From assembly GCA_963969495.1 (NCBI GenBank), contig OZ018325.1, forward strand, positions 202,097,223-202,161,222: a stretch of DNA of 64,000 nt. Reading direction: 5' to 3'. Numbering within the stretch: position 1 is the first letter of the stretch; each line of letters begins with the position of its first letter. This document shows positions 12,249 through 24,139 of the stretch, piece after piece. The DNA is from Ceratothoa steindachneri. Taxonomy: Eukaryota > Arthropoda > Malacostraca > Isopoda > Cymothoidae. Both the position numbers and the translations under genes were made by a program. The notes beneath the pieces were generated by a model. The model made no database searches. It worked only from the letters and a program-made list of their open reading frames with translations, and was not told the origin of the DNA.

Positions 12249-12720
12249 GTTCAATTTCTCATGCCCCCCAAGGGAGGGTTCTCTTTAAAAATAAGGTAGT
12301 AGTTATTTACTCCACTCCACTAGTGGGAGAAGCCCCCTATCTGTTCCTAATACTATCTCGCCTGCCTGCTCTGGAGCGCACACTCTCTGACCACCCTACG
12401 TAATCAGGCCTACCCCAATAAGCAGTCCTGCAGTCAGATTGTGGCTCGTCACCGATAACCGGGCTCCTTCTCTGGCCCCCTAACGGAATCTTCTTCGGGA
12501 GTTCACTACACCCTACTATTGACTGCTTCTTAGACCTTGCTGGTGGTCAAGTTATACTGTGCTCGATGGAAATAAAGAAGAAGAGTTTCAGATATAAAAA
12601 GGTATAGTATAAAATAGTAAAAATTTAAGGAGGTCACCGCTTTGGGGTGATTCCCCGCGAATCAGAAACAGGAAGTCTCCCCAATCAGTCTGATTCGCGC
12701 ATATATTTCTTCTTTCTTCT

Positions 12721-13480
12721 CTTTGGTATATATTTAAACATATATAGAAAATGCTCTCTCCGCAAAGTTATTTCAAGTCAAAAGATTGATGTAACTTAGC
12801 AGTGCGTAGATCGCTGTGAGTTGTCAGAGAAACTGAGCCGTCGGCATCCTTTAGACTTTCTTTGATCTTGGGCACACCGACTTTTAAAGTCTTCTGAAAA
12901 TTTCAAAAGATTTTAAGATCCCCGAAGGGATGAAGCTAATCCAAAACTGCTATTAGCTTTCCATGACATATGCCACATAATATTTTCTCAAAAGATAGTT
13001 ATATATTTTCTTTAAATTTTCGGCATGGCTGTAAACATAGAAATCAAAATAATGACAACCATTTTTAGATATTTATTTGAATATTCATTAAACATTAAGT
13101 GGCTCATTCATCTTGGAATTATGGCAGCTTCTTGGTTTGATATGGTGTGGGGACACGCCCTAGCGCCTACCAACCACTGCACCCCCCCACTGCTTTTTGG
13201 GTTCTGCCTTTTTAGGCAAAGTCAAGAGGAAGGATACCTTCGATCACAAACCATAATCGGTAGTGCCTATAGGCGAGCACCAACGGACCGGTATCTCGGC
13301 AACTCCCTGCAGCTGAAGATGAAGCCTGGTCACCTCGAGCCTCTCCTGCCACCAGGGTCCTTCTCCCCTTGATCAAGATACGGATCCGAAGACTGCTCAC
13401 ATTCCTATCCGTTTAAATCTACTGCAGGTTAATGCCCTCAAGAGGACATCCGTCATCATCGACCTCGATGGACTTCCCAA
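12721..13480. other. Inter-LINE spacer with a GC-richer unidentified block (13130-13480)
   Basis: From 12721 to 13130 the sequence is AT-rich with nothing recognised. From about 13130 to 13480 it becomes GC-rich (GGGGACACGCCCTAGCGCC at the start, CTGCAGCTGAAGATGAAGCC inside). The short ORFs on both strands here resemble no family I know. It may be the 3' UTR or tail of LINE-B, which lies immediately to the right and ends in this direction, or an older repeat fragment. Confidence 0.4.
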
Positions 13481-16400
13481 AGCAAAAGCTTATAGAGTTG
13501 TTTTTGAGTGTGCTTAAAAGTTTAATGTTGGTCTTTTGTGTAATTGTTATGGCGTTCAAACCGTTCTTAGCTTTAATAAATTGCTAGTGTTACGCTTTTC
13601 TCTTTCGAGTACATACTTTTCTTTCGTATCTTTTTATTTTGTTTCTAATTAAAAAAATAATTAAAGATCTACTTCACCTCTTTTATTCCTGTTTTATCTA
13701 CATTTGGTCAGCTTATTGGAATGGGATTTCCATTTACTTGTATAATTCTTCCATTTCTCTTTCCATTATTTCTACGTTACTGGGAAATAGTCGATGGGCT
13801 CTCTATCCTTCTAGGTGATATAATTGGTTGGGGAGTTATTCTCCCATTTCCTCTTGAGTTTTCCTTATAATTTTCTTTGCTCTTTTTTTCTATTATTTTG
13901 TTGATAGTAGTAATTTTTGCCTCTCTGTGTAAATCATGTGGATTTCTTCGCTCCGCCCGTCTAGTATTCGTTATTATGTTGACTGGTTTGTTCTGGATTC
14001 TTTGACTCTGTTGTAGACTAGTCTTAGAGATAGTGCACATTGCCACCATAGGGTACACTAAAGCCGATTGAATAATTGCTTGGTATATTTTTCTTTTGTT
14101 CTTTAGGTTTGGATTTCTTAATCTGAATAGTAGTTTGAGCCCCATTTTTCCTTTTGTTAATTCTGTCTGTCTGTTACGTTGCTATATCTATATCTTTCAC
14201 CTTGCATGTAGATGTCTATATATTGGTACTATTTTAAATTTGTTTGTTTATCTTAATCTTTCATTTCCTTTGGTAGTTGTTTATGGATACTATTTCAGTT
14301 GCTGTCATTCTTGCTAGAATTGGTCATTTTCGGTAGGGCAAACGATCAATTGTGTCAAGTGGTCTACTTACTGTATATTGTGGCTTCCCTCGTTCATAGG
14401 TGGAGGGATATCCGCCGTATAAATTGAATATAATCGTAATATAGAACTAAAACACCCTCCTTGCGGCAATCTTTCTTCTAGCTTGAATGTGTTTCCTCGA
14501 TAGTTTTCATGTTCTATGCAGCGTATCTGTTCATTACGTAGTCACAAAGTATCCACTCAATCTTATTATTAATTTCCAATCTGAGTATTTTATATTGTAA
14601 TGCCTTTTGCCAAACTTTGTAGAACGCTTTTGATACGTTTCTGCACATTATATCAATGATTGCCTTTTCTCCTTTGGCTTTTGCTATCTTTCCTATGATT
14701 ACACTAAGTGACATCTCTGCCTCAAGTTTTTTAGGAATCCAAATTACCAGGTATTTAGGCAATTATTTTCGTTTAGGAATCTCATTAATCTATTGGTTAT
14801 TATTTTTTCGTATATTTTCCCAAAGAAATCTAGCAGCGAAATCGCTTTGTAATTCTCAACACCTACGTCGGTGGCTTTCCAGGTTTAGGCACAAATATCA
14901 CTTTGGTCACCTTTGGTTCATCTGGAGAGTATCCTGTATTTAGGCTTGCATTAAATACGTTCTTAAGCCCCTCGTGTATGTTTTAGGGGCCTCGAAATTA
15001 TGTATTTATGTTAGCCCCGATTTGCCAGGAGCTTTCTGTTTGAAACTTAAAATAATTTTTTTCCTTTCTTCTGTTTTTATTACGGCGTCGATGCCTTCGT
15101 TGGTCTCTCTCTCTCTCTCTTTTGACAAAGTGGTACGGTTGTGTTTTTTTTATTTCAGGCTTTAGTAAATCTATGATCTGATGTTCGAAGTTAGTATCAA
15201 AGTTCGCATTTTCCTCTTCACTTATCCTGAATAAGTCACCTGGCCCGGATGGGTTTCTACCTAAAGTGTTGAAAGAAGTGCTCGATCAAGTGTCACAACA
15301 CCTGAGCGCAATCTTCAGCATGTCAATCCGGACTGAATGCGTTGCTAGAGACTGGCGTAAAACGGAGGTGACTCCTATCTTCAAGAAAGGAGACCGTAGC
15401 CAACCGTCGAACTACCGACCTATCAGTCTGACTTCGATAGTCGGTAAGCTCATGGAAAGCATGATGGTGGGAAAAATGACGTCGCATTTAGAGACAAACC
15501 CGCTACTGAGGAGTTCCCACCACGGCTTCCAAAGTCAACGGTCATGCCTGACGAACCTTGTGGAATTTTTCCACCTCATCTTCAGTGAGCACGATCGGGA
15601 CAAGGCGGTGGATGAAGTCTACTTAGACTTTCAGAAAGCCTTTGATAAGGTACCACACCGCCACCTTCTCCGGAAAGTGCGAGCGCTGGGCATAGAAGGA
15701 AAATTAGCAGGCTTGATAGAGAAATGGCTAATTGGCAAACGGCAACGGGTGGTGCTGAATGGACAGGCTTCTGAGTGGGTGTCCATTACTAGCGGGGTGC
15801 GTCAAGGTTCTATCCTGGGACCCCTACTATTCATCATCTACGTCAACGACATAGACAGTGACATGGTTGCCAAGATTTCTAAATTTTCCGACGATACCAA
15901 GCTTGGTATGAACGTTGCAAAGGATGGAAATACTGCTCGCCTGCAGGAAGATCTTCGGAAGATTGGGGAGTGGTGGACACGTTGCAAATGCCTTTTAACG
16001 TGGACAAATGCAAAGTCATGCATATCGGCCACCGAAACCCCCAATCTAATTATATCCTTAAGGGCACTGCTCTTGAATCTACCAACACTGAAAAGGACTT
16101 GGGTGTAACTATAACTAGTGATCTCAAGTTCTAGAGGCAGTGTATTGAGGCGGAGAAGAAAGCCCAAAGGATGCTTGGGTATATAAAGCGACAGTTTGGA
16201 TATCGGAACAAGGAAATAGTACTCTGTTTGTACAATTCACTTGTCCGACCGCACCTGGAGTATGCTGTACAATTTTGAAGTCCTTCGTTTCGAAAGGATG
16301 TCGCGAGATTGGAGCGCGTGCAAACCAGGGCAACCAAACTGATTCCCTCTATCAGACATAAAAGTTATGAAGATAGATTAAGGGAATTAGATCTGTTCTC

Positions 16401-18440
16401 GTTGGAAACCCGTAGACTGCGTGGTCAGCTCATCGAAGTTTTCAAAATACTTCGAGGGTTCGACAATGTTGACTACCGGGATATTTTCAGCCTTAATGAG
16501 AGCAGAACATAGAAATCACGGCCTCAAACTTGAGCTGAAGCGTTACAACCGCGATCTGTGTGGGAAACTTTTCACGTACAGTATCTGCGGTAGCTGGAAC
16601 GCACTTCCGATGGAGGTTGTCAACAGTGAATCTGTTGACCAGTTCAAGACAAGACTAGACAAAGTCTTGAAAAGTGGCCGTTTAGGGAGGACGTAAGGCA
16701 ATTGAGCGAGGATGTGCCCGCTCGACAGCTAGTCCAAAGGTACCCTCCTTGTTACTCCCCATGATGACCAAATAATTTCTCGATTTGTTCTTTATCTTCT
16801 ATATAGTTGCCTCATATGTCTTTAATTTTCATTAACACTTTAGGAGATTTATTTTTTATTTGGTTTATCTTTTTCCAGAACTCTTTTGGTTTAATTTCCG
16901 TATCTATTTTATGTATGGTTTCGTCCCATACCTCTTATTGTTTATCTAAAATGAGTATTAGGAGTTTTCTTTCCTTACTCCTCATCTGGTGTATTTTTCT
17001 CTTGAAGTTCCTTGATGTCTTATCCTTTCGGCTTTCATTCGTATTTCTTCATTAATTCTAATCATTTCTGGTGTCCACTTGAATTGTTTGATTGACCGGT
17101 GTTCTTCTAGGAATAGTTTCTTAGTCTGCTTTTTTGATTGATTCACGTATAGTCCGTAGTTCTTCGTCTATGTCCTCCAAAGTTGCTTCGTTAAGTGGAT
17201 TTGAGATATATTCTCTGAGGGTTTCTTTTTTGTAATTATCCCAATTAGCCATAGGATAGGCTTTCCATTCCTTGGTTGGTATTTGCATCGGAATTTGGTT
17301 AATTTCTAATAAGATCGCTGTGTGATCGCTTCAGCTAATATCTATTGGCTCCAAGTTGCTGATTTTTCTGATTTTTCAGTCACATAAGTCGTGAAGTTTG
17401 GGTCTATTTTTAGGCAAATTCGTCTAGCAATCAATGGTTGTAAGTGTCGTCCATTTGGGTTTGTTATTATGTAGTCAGATTCTCTGATGTGTGCAATTAG
17501 GTCTTCCATGAAGATTATTGGTAATCTACTATTAAATATATTGGTGAAGTTTGCTATGGGTAATCCGTTTCTTTTCGGAGATTGGTATTTGGTTGCTATT
17601 ATTATAATAGTTAGTTGTATCTTAATTTATGTTTCTAGGTATGCTTCTATTAGTCCTTGTTTAGTCTTGTAATCAGGGTTCTTTTTAATAGCTATAGCAG
17701 CCCCGTCGAAAGCCGCATCTGTAGGGTTTGTGGCTACTATGTTGTAATTCTAAATTTTTTCTTTAAGATTAATTCCGTGTCCAGATATTAAAATTACATC
17801 CGAGTCGATTTTTCTGAATATGTTTCCGAATGTTGTCTGTTTTTCTTTCCATCCATTTGTATTAAGCTGAAGAATTCTTAGTTTTCTGTTGTGATGAATA
17901 ATTCCGTTTACATTAGTTTGTCCTTTTCTTGGCGAAATACGTTAATATATATCTTTTACACTTACTTACTTTCTTCTTTCTTTTGTAGGTTTTAATATCT
18001 CTGAGTTAGTTTAAGTTAATGGGATTGGGTTTATTTCAACTGTTTAGTTTTCTCTTTCTGTTTTGGATTTCTTCATTTTATCGCTCTTTGTAAGTGTTGT
18101 GCATGTGCTTTAGGCATTTTATTCTTCCGAGCTTTCCTCGATTTTTCTATCTTCGCTTTTGTGTCTTCTTCTTGCTGTTTGAGGTTGTATACTTTTCTTA
18201 TGTGTTTGCTCTGTTACTGAATTAATTGTATTTCCTGAAATATTTACGTTGAAAACTTTTGTTGAATCAACATTAGGAAATTTCATCTGTTCCAGTTCAT
18301 TTTCTTTCAGCATGTTGTTTAGATTTGCGACATATGATCCTGGGTTAGCGATATTCATTATATGCGAGTGTAAAATACACGTTAGAATCTTCACATTGAT
18401 CGAGCCGTCGATATTTATTTGAGTCACTTGGCTTCCTAAA
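13481..18440 (-). mobile_element. LINE-B: second Jockey/R1-like element, interrupted
   Basis: This is a relative of LINE-A in the same orientation, truncated at its 5' end inside ORF1 (about 18440). The ORF1 C-terminus is at 18119-18427 (GSINVKILTCILHSHIMNI, LNNMLKENELEQMKFP). Endonuclease pieces run 17960-17150 (QINMNG-like start at about 17875, ISGHGINLKEK, DGAAIAIKK). RT finger pieces lie at 14514-14762 (MSLSVIIGKIAKAKGEKAI, MCRNVSKAFYKVWQKA). The motif-C region near 14350 reads NIQ-stop-VDHLTQL where LINE-A has MQYADDFTQL, so the catalytic pair is destroyed. The C-terminal part is 13777-14145. A short 3' UTR match to LINE-A (CGTTCAAACCGTTCTTAGC) is at 13547. A plus-strand LINE is inserted at 15235-16770. 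Confidence 0.75.
15235..16770 (+). mobile_element. Nested 5'-truncated LINE (CR1/L2/Rex-like RT) inside LINE-B
   Basis: A LINE of a different lineage and opposite strand interrupts LINE-B: LINE-B sequence homologous to LINE-A 9750-9810 stops near 15234 and resumes near 16771. The insert starts mid-RT (SPGPDGFLPKVLKEV) and is 5'-truncated. The RT is well preserved: VTPIFKKGDRSQPSNYRPIS, motif A LDFQKAFDKVPH, motif B GVRQGSILGPLLFIIYVND, motif C KFSDDTKLG. The C-terminus follows with YNSLVRPHLEYAVQF, WNALPMEVV and a stop at about 16694. Damage is light: one-base shifts near 15975 and 16508, and in-frame stops at about 16132 and 16276. It is therefore younger than LINE-B. About 20 bp of the LINE-B target seem to be lost; no target duplication was identified. 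Confidence 0.8.
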
Positions 18441-19429
18441 TTTCAATGCCTGTCCGAGAATGTAAATAATTTAAATTAACCAAGCAAATACCGTCTAAGT
18501 AAAATCGAGATATTTCCGAATGTTACATAATTTAAACGTTAGTTAAAATACTTTAAATGTTTCTTATTTCACTCAACAAAGTGTTACATTTTTTTATGAG
18601 TAACTAAATGAATCTCTCTCTAATTATCAGAAGAAAACTTTAAAATTAACTTTAAAAATAAACGAAACACTAGAATTTAGTAATTTTGAGTTAATATATA
18701 AATAATTCCTGTAAAAGTATATAGATCATGCTTTAAATCTTATTTCCCCAATATATTTATTATAAATCGATTTTAATTAACAAAAAAAGGGATATGTTTT
18801 GGGGCACTAAAATAGGAGAAATGGTGACATTTGGCACCAATACAAGGAGTAAGAAGCAAATCATTCTTTTGTCTCGCTATAAAGAAGTATTGTATTAATT
18901 ACTTGTTTATTATTATATAGCAATTGTAAGACTTAATAGTTGTGCAAGAAATGAAAAAATATGTGAATGTAAGTTGAGAGAACAAATTTAATGTTATTAG
19001 AACTAATTAAATATATAAATTCATTATAAGTGATTCTTAAAAGGCTGTATTTATGTATGCGGGCCGTTTATGCAAACAAGCAGATGGGCTACTTTTAAAG
19101 ATGAATTATTTTATCAAAAAAGACATCTAAGGATGATTCCAAAGTTCCCGCCGAATAAAGAATATTAAATCCAGCTCCAAGATTCTTTTTACCTTTGAAG
19201 AAATCTCCAATCACCATTTACCCAACCTAATAAGCAATCAAGAAGAGAATTTTCTACTTTTGGTATCATAGCCTTGTGAATACAAGGCATCCATAGAGGA
19301 AGCAACCGGGCAGCTGCTCAGACGAACTAAGAAACCCATTTGGCTGACCCAAGAGTTGTACCAAATTCAGGTGACAAATCACCCTTGGTAATCACACCAC
19401 TCTCGAAGAGGCTTACCTCTGGCCATAAC
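18441..19429. other. AT-rich spacer, nothing recognised
   Basis: No family is recognised. On the minus strand, 19060-19430 has moderate complexity and continues directly from the broken end of the Tc1 piece at 19430, but its translations do not match the remainder of a Tc1 transposase. Confidence 0.4.
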
Positions 19430-19900
19430 TTATAGCGTCACCGTAGGCACAACACATGACTCATAAGGTCGCTTCCCCTTTTCCCCCCTAACGAGGGATA
19501 TTCTAGTAGCTCCAAACAAGCGGAAAGATGATTCATCAGAGAATATCACCTTGCCCCAGTCTTCGGCAGTCCATTCTTTATATTTCCTACAAAATTGTAT
19601 TCTATCCGTAAGATTCCTGTGGGTGAGATGAGGCTTCTTTGTAGCTTTCCTCGACTTGAGACCTTTGTCGCGGTGAAGCACTCAAAACTGCTTCTTTTCA
19701 ATCGTAAGCAAACTTGGAAATGGAAGATTACCAATCCTTGAGCTTGGGCCTGGCCAGAAGGCGAACTTAGCGTTCATCTGAAGCTATTGAACGTCCAGAA
19801 AACTTCTTCACAGGAGTGTAACCAGTCTTTATAAAATCATTAATGATCCAAGAGATAGTTATCCTTGATGAAAATACCCTTTAGCAACTATCTCCTTGCA
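19430..19900 (-). mobile_element. Tc1-like transposase, N-terminal half only
   Basis: The minus strand carries the DNA-binding half and the start of the catalytic domain of a Tc1 transposase. Reading from about 19890: ISWIINDF and GYTPVKKFSGRSIASDER (helix-turn-helix and linker), then GLKSRKATKKPHLTHRNL, RIQFCRKYKEWTAEDWGKV and IFSDESSFRLFGA with the first catalytic Asp. The match breaks off after YESCVVPTV (about 19440), so the second and third catalytic residues are absent. A frameshift and a stop lie between the two halves of the DNA-binding region. No terminal repeats were found. Confidence 0.8.
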
Positions 19901-21094
19901 TTCCAGGCCACTTTGGTGAGGAGCAACAATAGTTGCACGCTTTTGTTTTGAAATTATTATTTTTGGAATTGAAATGTTTCAAACCTGTATTTTTACCAAA
20001 CAATATTACGAAATAGATTATAATTAAACAACGCCATTCATTTAACCCATATTTATTTATCATCATTTTACCCTTTTGATCGAATAGCAAAGCCTCAAGG
20101 ACTAAAAGCATATCGTACATGAATTAGACCTAAGACCGATTTTGGATTCAGTGAAGGAATGCACTTTTCCTATTATTTTTGAAATGCTGACTTTTTTAAT
20201 AAACCTGAAATAATTTAATTATTACAATAAATATTTATATCACGTAAATTTTAAAAAGAATGTTATAAATAAAAATAGATATTAGTTTCAAAACTTTTGC
20301 CCATAACTGTATTTCTTTTTCAAACCCCTCCCCTCCTCTTCGAAAATCAACTACTATCAGCGCCATCAAATCATGGGTTGGTTGCTGTAACCATTTTGCA
20401 ACTACACATTTGTATTAGAAACAGAATTTGGAATAAAAGAGAGATCCATTCATCGTTAATAAAGACGATGAAGGTGTGGTTTTATACTAAATAACCAGTT
20501 TCAAATTGGATTCAACATTCGCTGGAAACATGATGGCGCTGATAGTGCAATAGTAGGAATATAATGAAGTTTGGATGGGAAACCAAATAAAAGGCGATCC
20601 AAACATCCCATGACACCGACGTAGAAAAGGAATACGTAAAACATCACAAATGCCAACATCAAAAGGAGCGAAATAAATCTTACTCTCGAAGCTCATCAAA
20701 AAGGTTCCAGTCTCAAGTCGTCTTCGTTGAAATTTTTATTGGGAGACAAAAAAAGAATTAAAGTTTTTTCGTTTTGGGAGGGAGTACCTCCAAATACATA
20801 TTTTTTTATAATGAATTCTATTATATTCTTTCTAGAAAAATAGTCAATACCTTGTGGGCTACGGAGAAGCCGGTGTAAACAATGATTCCGACTTTAGCAA
20901 ACTTAAGACACACCGAGTAAGGTTAGTGTTCGGATGGAGTTGAGATTCGGGTCGATTTCACGGCTGTAACCCTACATTGTAGATGCCTCAACCAGTACTT
21001 TTCCTGTTTCCTCCTACACAACGCAAACTCGCCTCGACATCACTTAAGCAATGATGATATAGCGTTTCTATTCCTACGTATTTCTCAACTCCCG
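19901..21094. other. AT-rich intergenic sequence with a short inverted repeat
   Basis: No gene is recognised. One small symmetry is visible: ACTATCAGCGCCATCA at about 20354 recurs inverted at about 20531-20547 (CATGATGGCGCTGATAGT), about 160 bp apart. It could be the termini of a very small foldback element, but no target duplication is evident. Confidence 0.35.
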
Positions 21095-21315
21095 TTTCAT
21101 CTTCCATTCTTTTTCTCTTCCACTTCATTTTATCTTCTTTTCCCTATTTTCTTCCATTCCCTATTTCTCTTCCACTCCCTAGTTCTCTTTCACTCCCCTC
21201 TTCTCTTTCACTCCCTTTTACCTTCAAATTCCTTTTTCTCTTCCATTCTCTTTTACTCTTCCACTTCCCTTTTAGTCTTCCACTCTCCTTTTAGTCTTCC
21301 ACTCTCCTTTTATAC
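21095..21315 (+). repeat. Polypyrimidine tract of loose CTTCCACTCCCTTTT units
   Basis: Over about 220 bp the plus strand is overwhelmingly C and T, made of imperfect repeats such as CTCTTCCACTCCCTTTT; the last units repeat as TTTTAGTCTTCCACTCTCC. Mirror-symmetric homopurine-homopyrimidine DNA of this kind can form triplex structures; that is a general property, not shown here. Confidence 0.75.
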
Positions 21316-21632
21316 ACTATCTCTCTTAACAACACCATCAACCCCCTGTTCCTATCCGCCATTCGGTCTATCATAAAATAGGGACAATTTTTTATGACCT
21401 CATGATTACTAATCTTTATTCCCATCATCATCCCAAACTTTCTCGCCGATTTCCTTCTCTACTTTTCTTCGCCGTAAACATTATATTTCCCTTTCTTGTC
21501 CCCATTACTTCCTTTGTCCATCTAGTTCATTTCTCTTCTCTTTGATCCACATTTTTTTAAGTCCCTCTTTGTTTTCTGTCCAATATGCATTACCAATATT
21601 GGTCCTCTGTTTAATATGAAATTATCCTTTTT

Positions 21633-21716
21633 AAGGTAAGTGCAGCCACGTTGAGCCATTGATAACCGGACAAAAAGGTAAGTGCAGCCACGTTGAGCCA
21701 TTGATAACCAGACAAA
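21633..21716 (+). repeat. 42-bp tandem duplication
   Basis: AAGGTAAGTGCAGCCACG...TTGATAACC(G/A)GACAAA occurs twice in direct tandem (units begin at 21633 and 21675) with one mismatch seen. Because 42 is a multiple of three, minus-strand ORF 21522-21884 shows a duplicated LSMAQRGCTYL peptide. I do not regard that ORF as a gene. Confidence 0.85.
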
Positions 21717-22589
21717 AAACAACAAAAACCTAACACATAAGTAAATGGCACATATTTCTAAGTAACAATTAAAAAAAGTGGAAAAGTTGAAATAAGGCAA
21801 GTTTTCCCAGATTGATGTTTGCCATTTACGGGGGAAATAAGGGATTAATGCTAATGAAGTAGAAACGAAGATGAAAATCACCACGAAAAGGAGAAAAAAT
21901 TATTATATCAAATAAATTGGTGGAAGTAGATAAGATAGCTGTCATTAAGGAAAGGCGTGAGGATAGTAAAGAGATTTTGCAAGCAACTCCCGTAAATAGA
22001 TCGAAGAGAACGAGCGCCATTTGTTTAATTTCTTTGGAAAAACTCAAAGAAAGAGAAATCGTATGACTGTGAGAGGCGCATCAAAATGGGAGTCATCTTT
22101 TTTGTAAGATTTATAGTCAGACTTTGTCGCTATTTCAGCTAATATAAGGGAGGGAGAGTCGTATCTCAACCATTAAAAGAGAATCATCCCTATAAAGTGT
22201 GTCCCATAAAAAAGGCAACAGGTATAGCCGTATTGGTATATAATTCAAAGATTGGGTGTATGTGTATTTTGGTGTGTCCGGTAAAGGCAGGAAAATGAGC
22301 TGCATTAACCTTATGCATCCTTTATCTTTTCCGTAGGACTTTATGGCTTAAGTTAGGTAAAAATATACCAAAGAAATCATGAACATCATACAAAGCTAAA
22401 GAAACCCAAACAATTTAATCAAAATTATAACAGAAACGACTCCTAAATCTCTAATAAGATATACAAATCAAAACAGCCTGACCTAACTTACGTAACACAT
22501 CAAAGAAAACAAACAAGCCCTAACAATCTGACTAAACCTTCCCAACATGTATGTTAAAGAAAGAGAGATCGAGTAAGATTTTGTTTAAA
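21717..22589. other. AT-rich intergenic sequence, nothing recognised
   Basis: No protein family or RNA gene was recognised. Confidence 0.4.
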
Positions 22590-23380
22590 AGAGTCGTGTG
22601 AAACGAGAGTTATCAGGAAGAGCAATGCCCAACGCCGTCGGCAAACCTCCAGCGAGATTAGCCGAGAATTTCTTCGGTTCAGTTGGGCCATCAAAACCCC
22701 GCAACCAAGCTATAAGCGCCGAGGCGGTGAGGCAGGGCTTAATTGCTTCCGTTAGCAAATATAGGGGTTTCGGCGAACGCCTATATATTCCCTGTCACAA
22801 AATTAATCGAGGAAGTATTCCGTCAGAATCTGCCCAAGGAAGAGTCCGGAAGACGTACTCCCTCCACCCCTTTGGAGAAGACCCCATGTCGTGGTGGTGA
22901 GCTGTCTCTACGTTGTTCCCATTGCTGTCTCTACGTCGATGCCGTGCGATGACCGGAAAATACAGAAGGTATTCGGCGGCCTCTTTTAAGACGCCTGTGG
23001 AATCATCCACTGACGGCGCATATCCTCGAGCGATAGAACACGGTGTCATTCCGGCCCGCACCTAGGATCTTATTTGAAATGACGGCGTCAGGATCGAAGA
23101 ACCGCCTAGAAGAAGCGCACAGTCTCAGCCCCCCCCTCCTCCAGGAGTTTTTCCCCTCGAGGGTCTACAGGAGAATCTTCCCCGAGCGTCTACTTGTCCT
23201 TTCCTCGTCGATGTTGTGCGACGCCCTCCGACTAAGACTCGTCACGTAGTCTCCTCCCGAGTCATCTCGGATAACTAAAGTCAATTATTGTGCCCCTAAG
23301 GCTAGGATTCCATTCGTAGTTTCTTCCTAAACTCTATCGGGTTAGTACTCGGAGTATTGAGCCCTTGCGGCACCTGTAAT
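22590..23380. other. GC-richer block of unknown identity (possible solo LTR)
   Basis: The composition rises abruptly compared with both flanks. The short ORFs (22598-22900 and 22743-22952 plus; 22795-23061 minus; 23043-23249 plus) overlap in several frames and resemble no known family. The mixture of GC-rich body and AT-rich exit would suit a solo LTR or an untranslated part of a retroelement. I could not find matching TG...CA ends, a primer-binding site or a second copy. Confidence 0.35.
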
Positions 23381-24139
23381 TATTGGTAATCATTGATAAT
23401 TTTTCCATTGATGAATTAATTAATAACTAGAAAGTGTAATAATTTGTATTATATGTTTTGTTGTCTAATTAAAGATTATTTTTTAAATTCTTGTTTAAGT
23501 CCTTCAACCACCAAAGCCTAATTAAATAAGACCAATCCCGGCAAACCATATTTAAAGGATTCGAATAACAAAAAACCCGCGGACTTAACGAAATTTAATT
23601 CCAATTATTATTTTGAGCTTTAGAAGTCCTTCCCCGAACAAACGAATAAATCGAGAAATAGGCGATAACTGCTTAATTCTACGACAATGCCAAATGGCTC
23701 ACACACATTATATAAAACTAACACACCTAAAGAAATGACCAAGTATACAACAAATTTTCTCAGAATCCCTAAGTGTCCCTTCGAGAGAGCCACAATTAAA
23801 CCTGAGAAAATCCGAGTATCCTGTTAGTATTTAATATTTACAAATCGGCATAAATATCCTGATAATATTTATGGTACATCTACGTTGAAAGGTTTTCGGA
23901 CACCAGGAATGTTTCTCAATCCTTGGGTATGTCTATAAATATATTTGTGTAGGAGTGCATGAATGTGCCCAATACATCTTCTAAGCAAAATAAAATAAAA
24001 GTTTCGTATAACATTTTTTGAACTATCTAAAATGGCGATGCTATTGAGATGTATGAAATCTTGGTATCACTATGCGGCATGTTGCAGTTAAAAATCATTT
24101 CATATAACCATTCATATTTGTTGATAAAAATAATATTCC
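23381..24139. other. AT-rich spacer, nothing recognised
   Basis: No gene or repeat structure was recognised. Confidence 0.4.

Larger units (their letters stand above)
7395..12720 (-). mobile_element. LINE-A: Jockey/R1-like non-LTR retrotransposon, near full length
   Basis: The complete layout of an APE-class LINE can be followed on the minus strand: a 5' leader (about 12720-12249), ORF1 gag (12248-11175), ORF2 endonuclease-RT (11019-8268), a 3' UTR (8267-7395) and a short TTTCA-rich tail. The 5' leader is moderately GC-rich and has no ORF. Both ORFs carry frameshifts and stops, so the copy is dead, but few domains are missing. LINE-B at 13.5-18.4 kb is a diverged relative; the two ORF2 C-termini look roughly half identical. 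Exact termini and target-site duplication were not established. Confidence 0.75.

Noticed and set aside
22598..23249. Four overlapping ORFs as a possible gag or host gene
   Set aside because: They lie in different frames and strands, lack motifs and are open mainly because the block is GC-rich.
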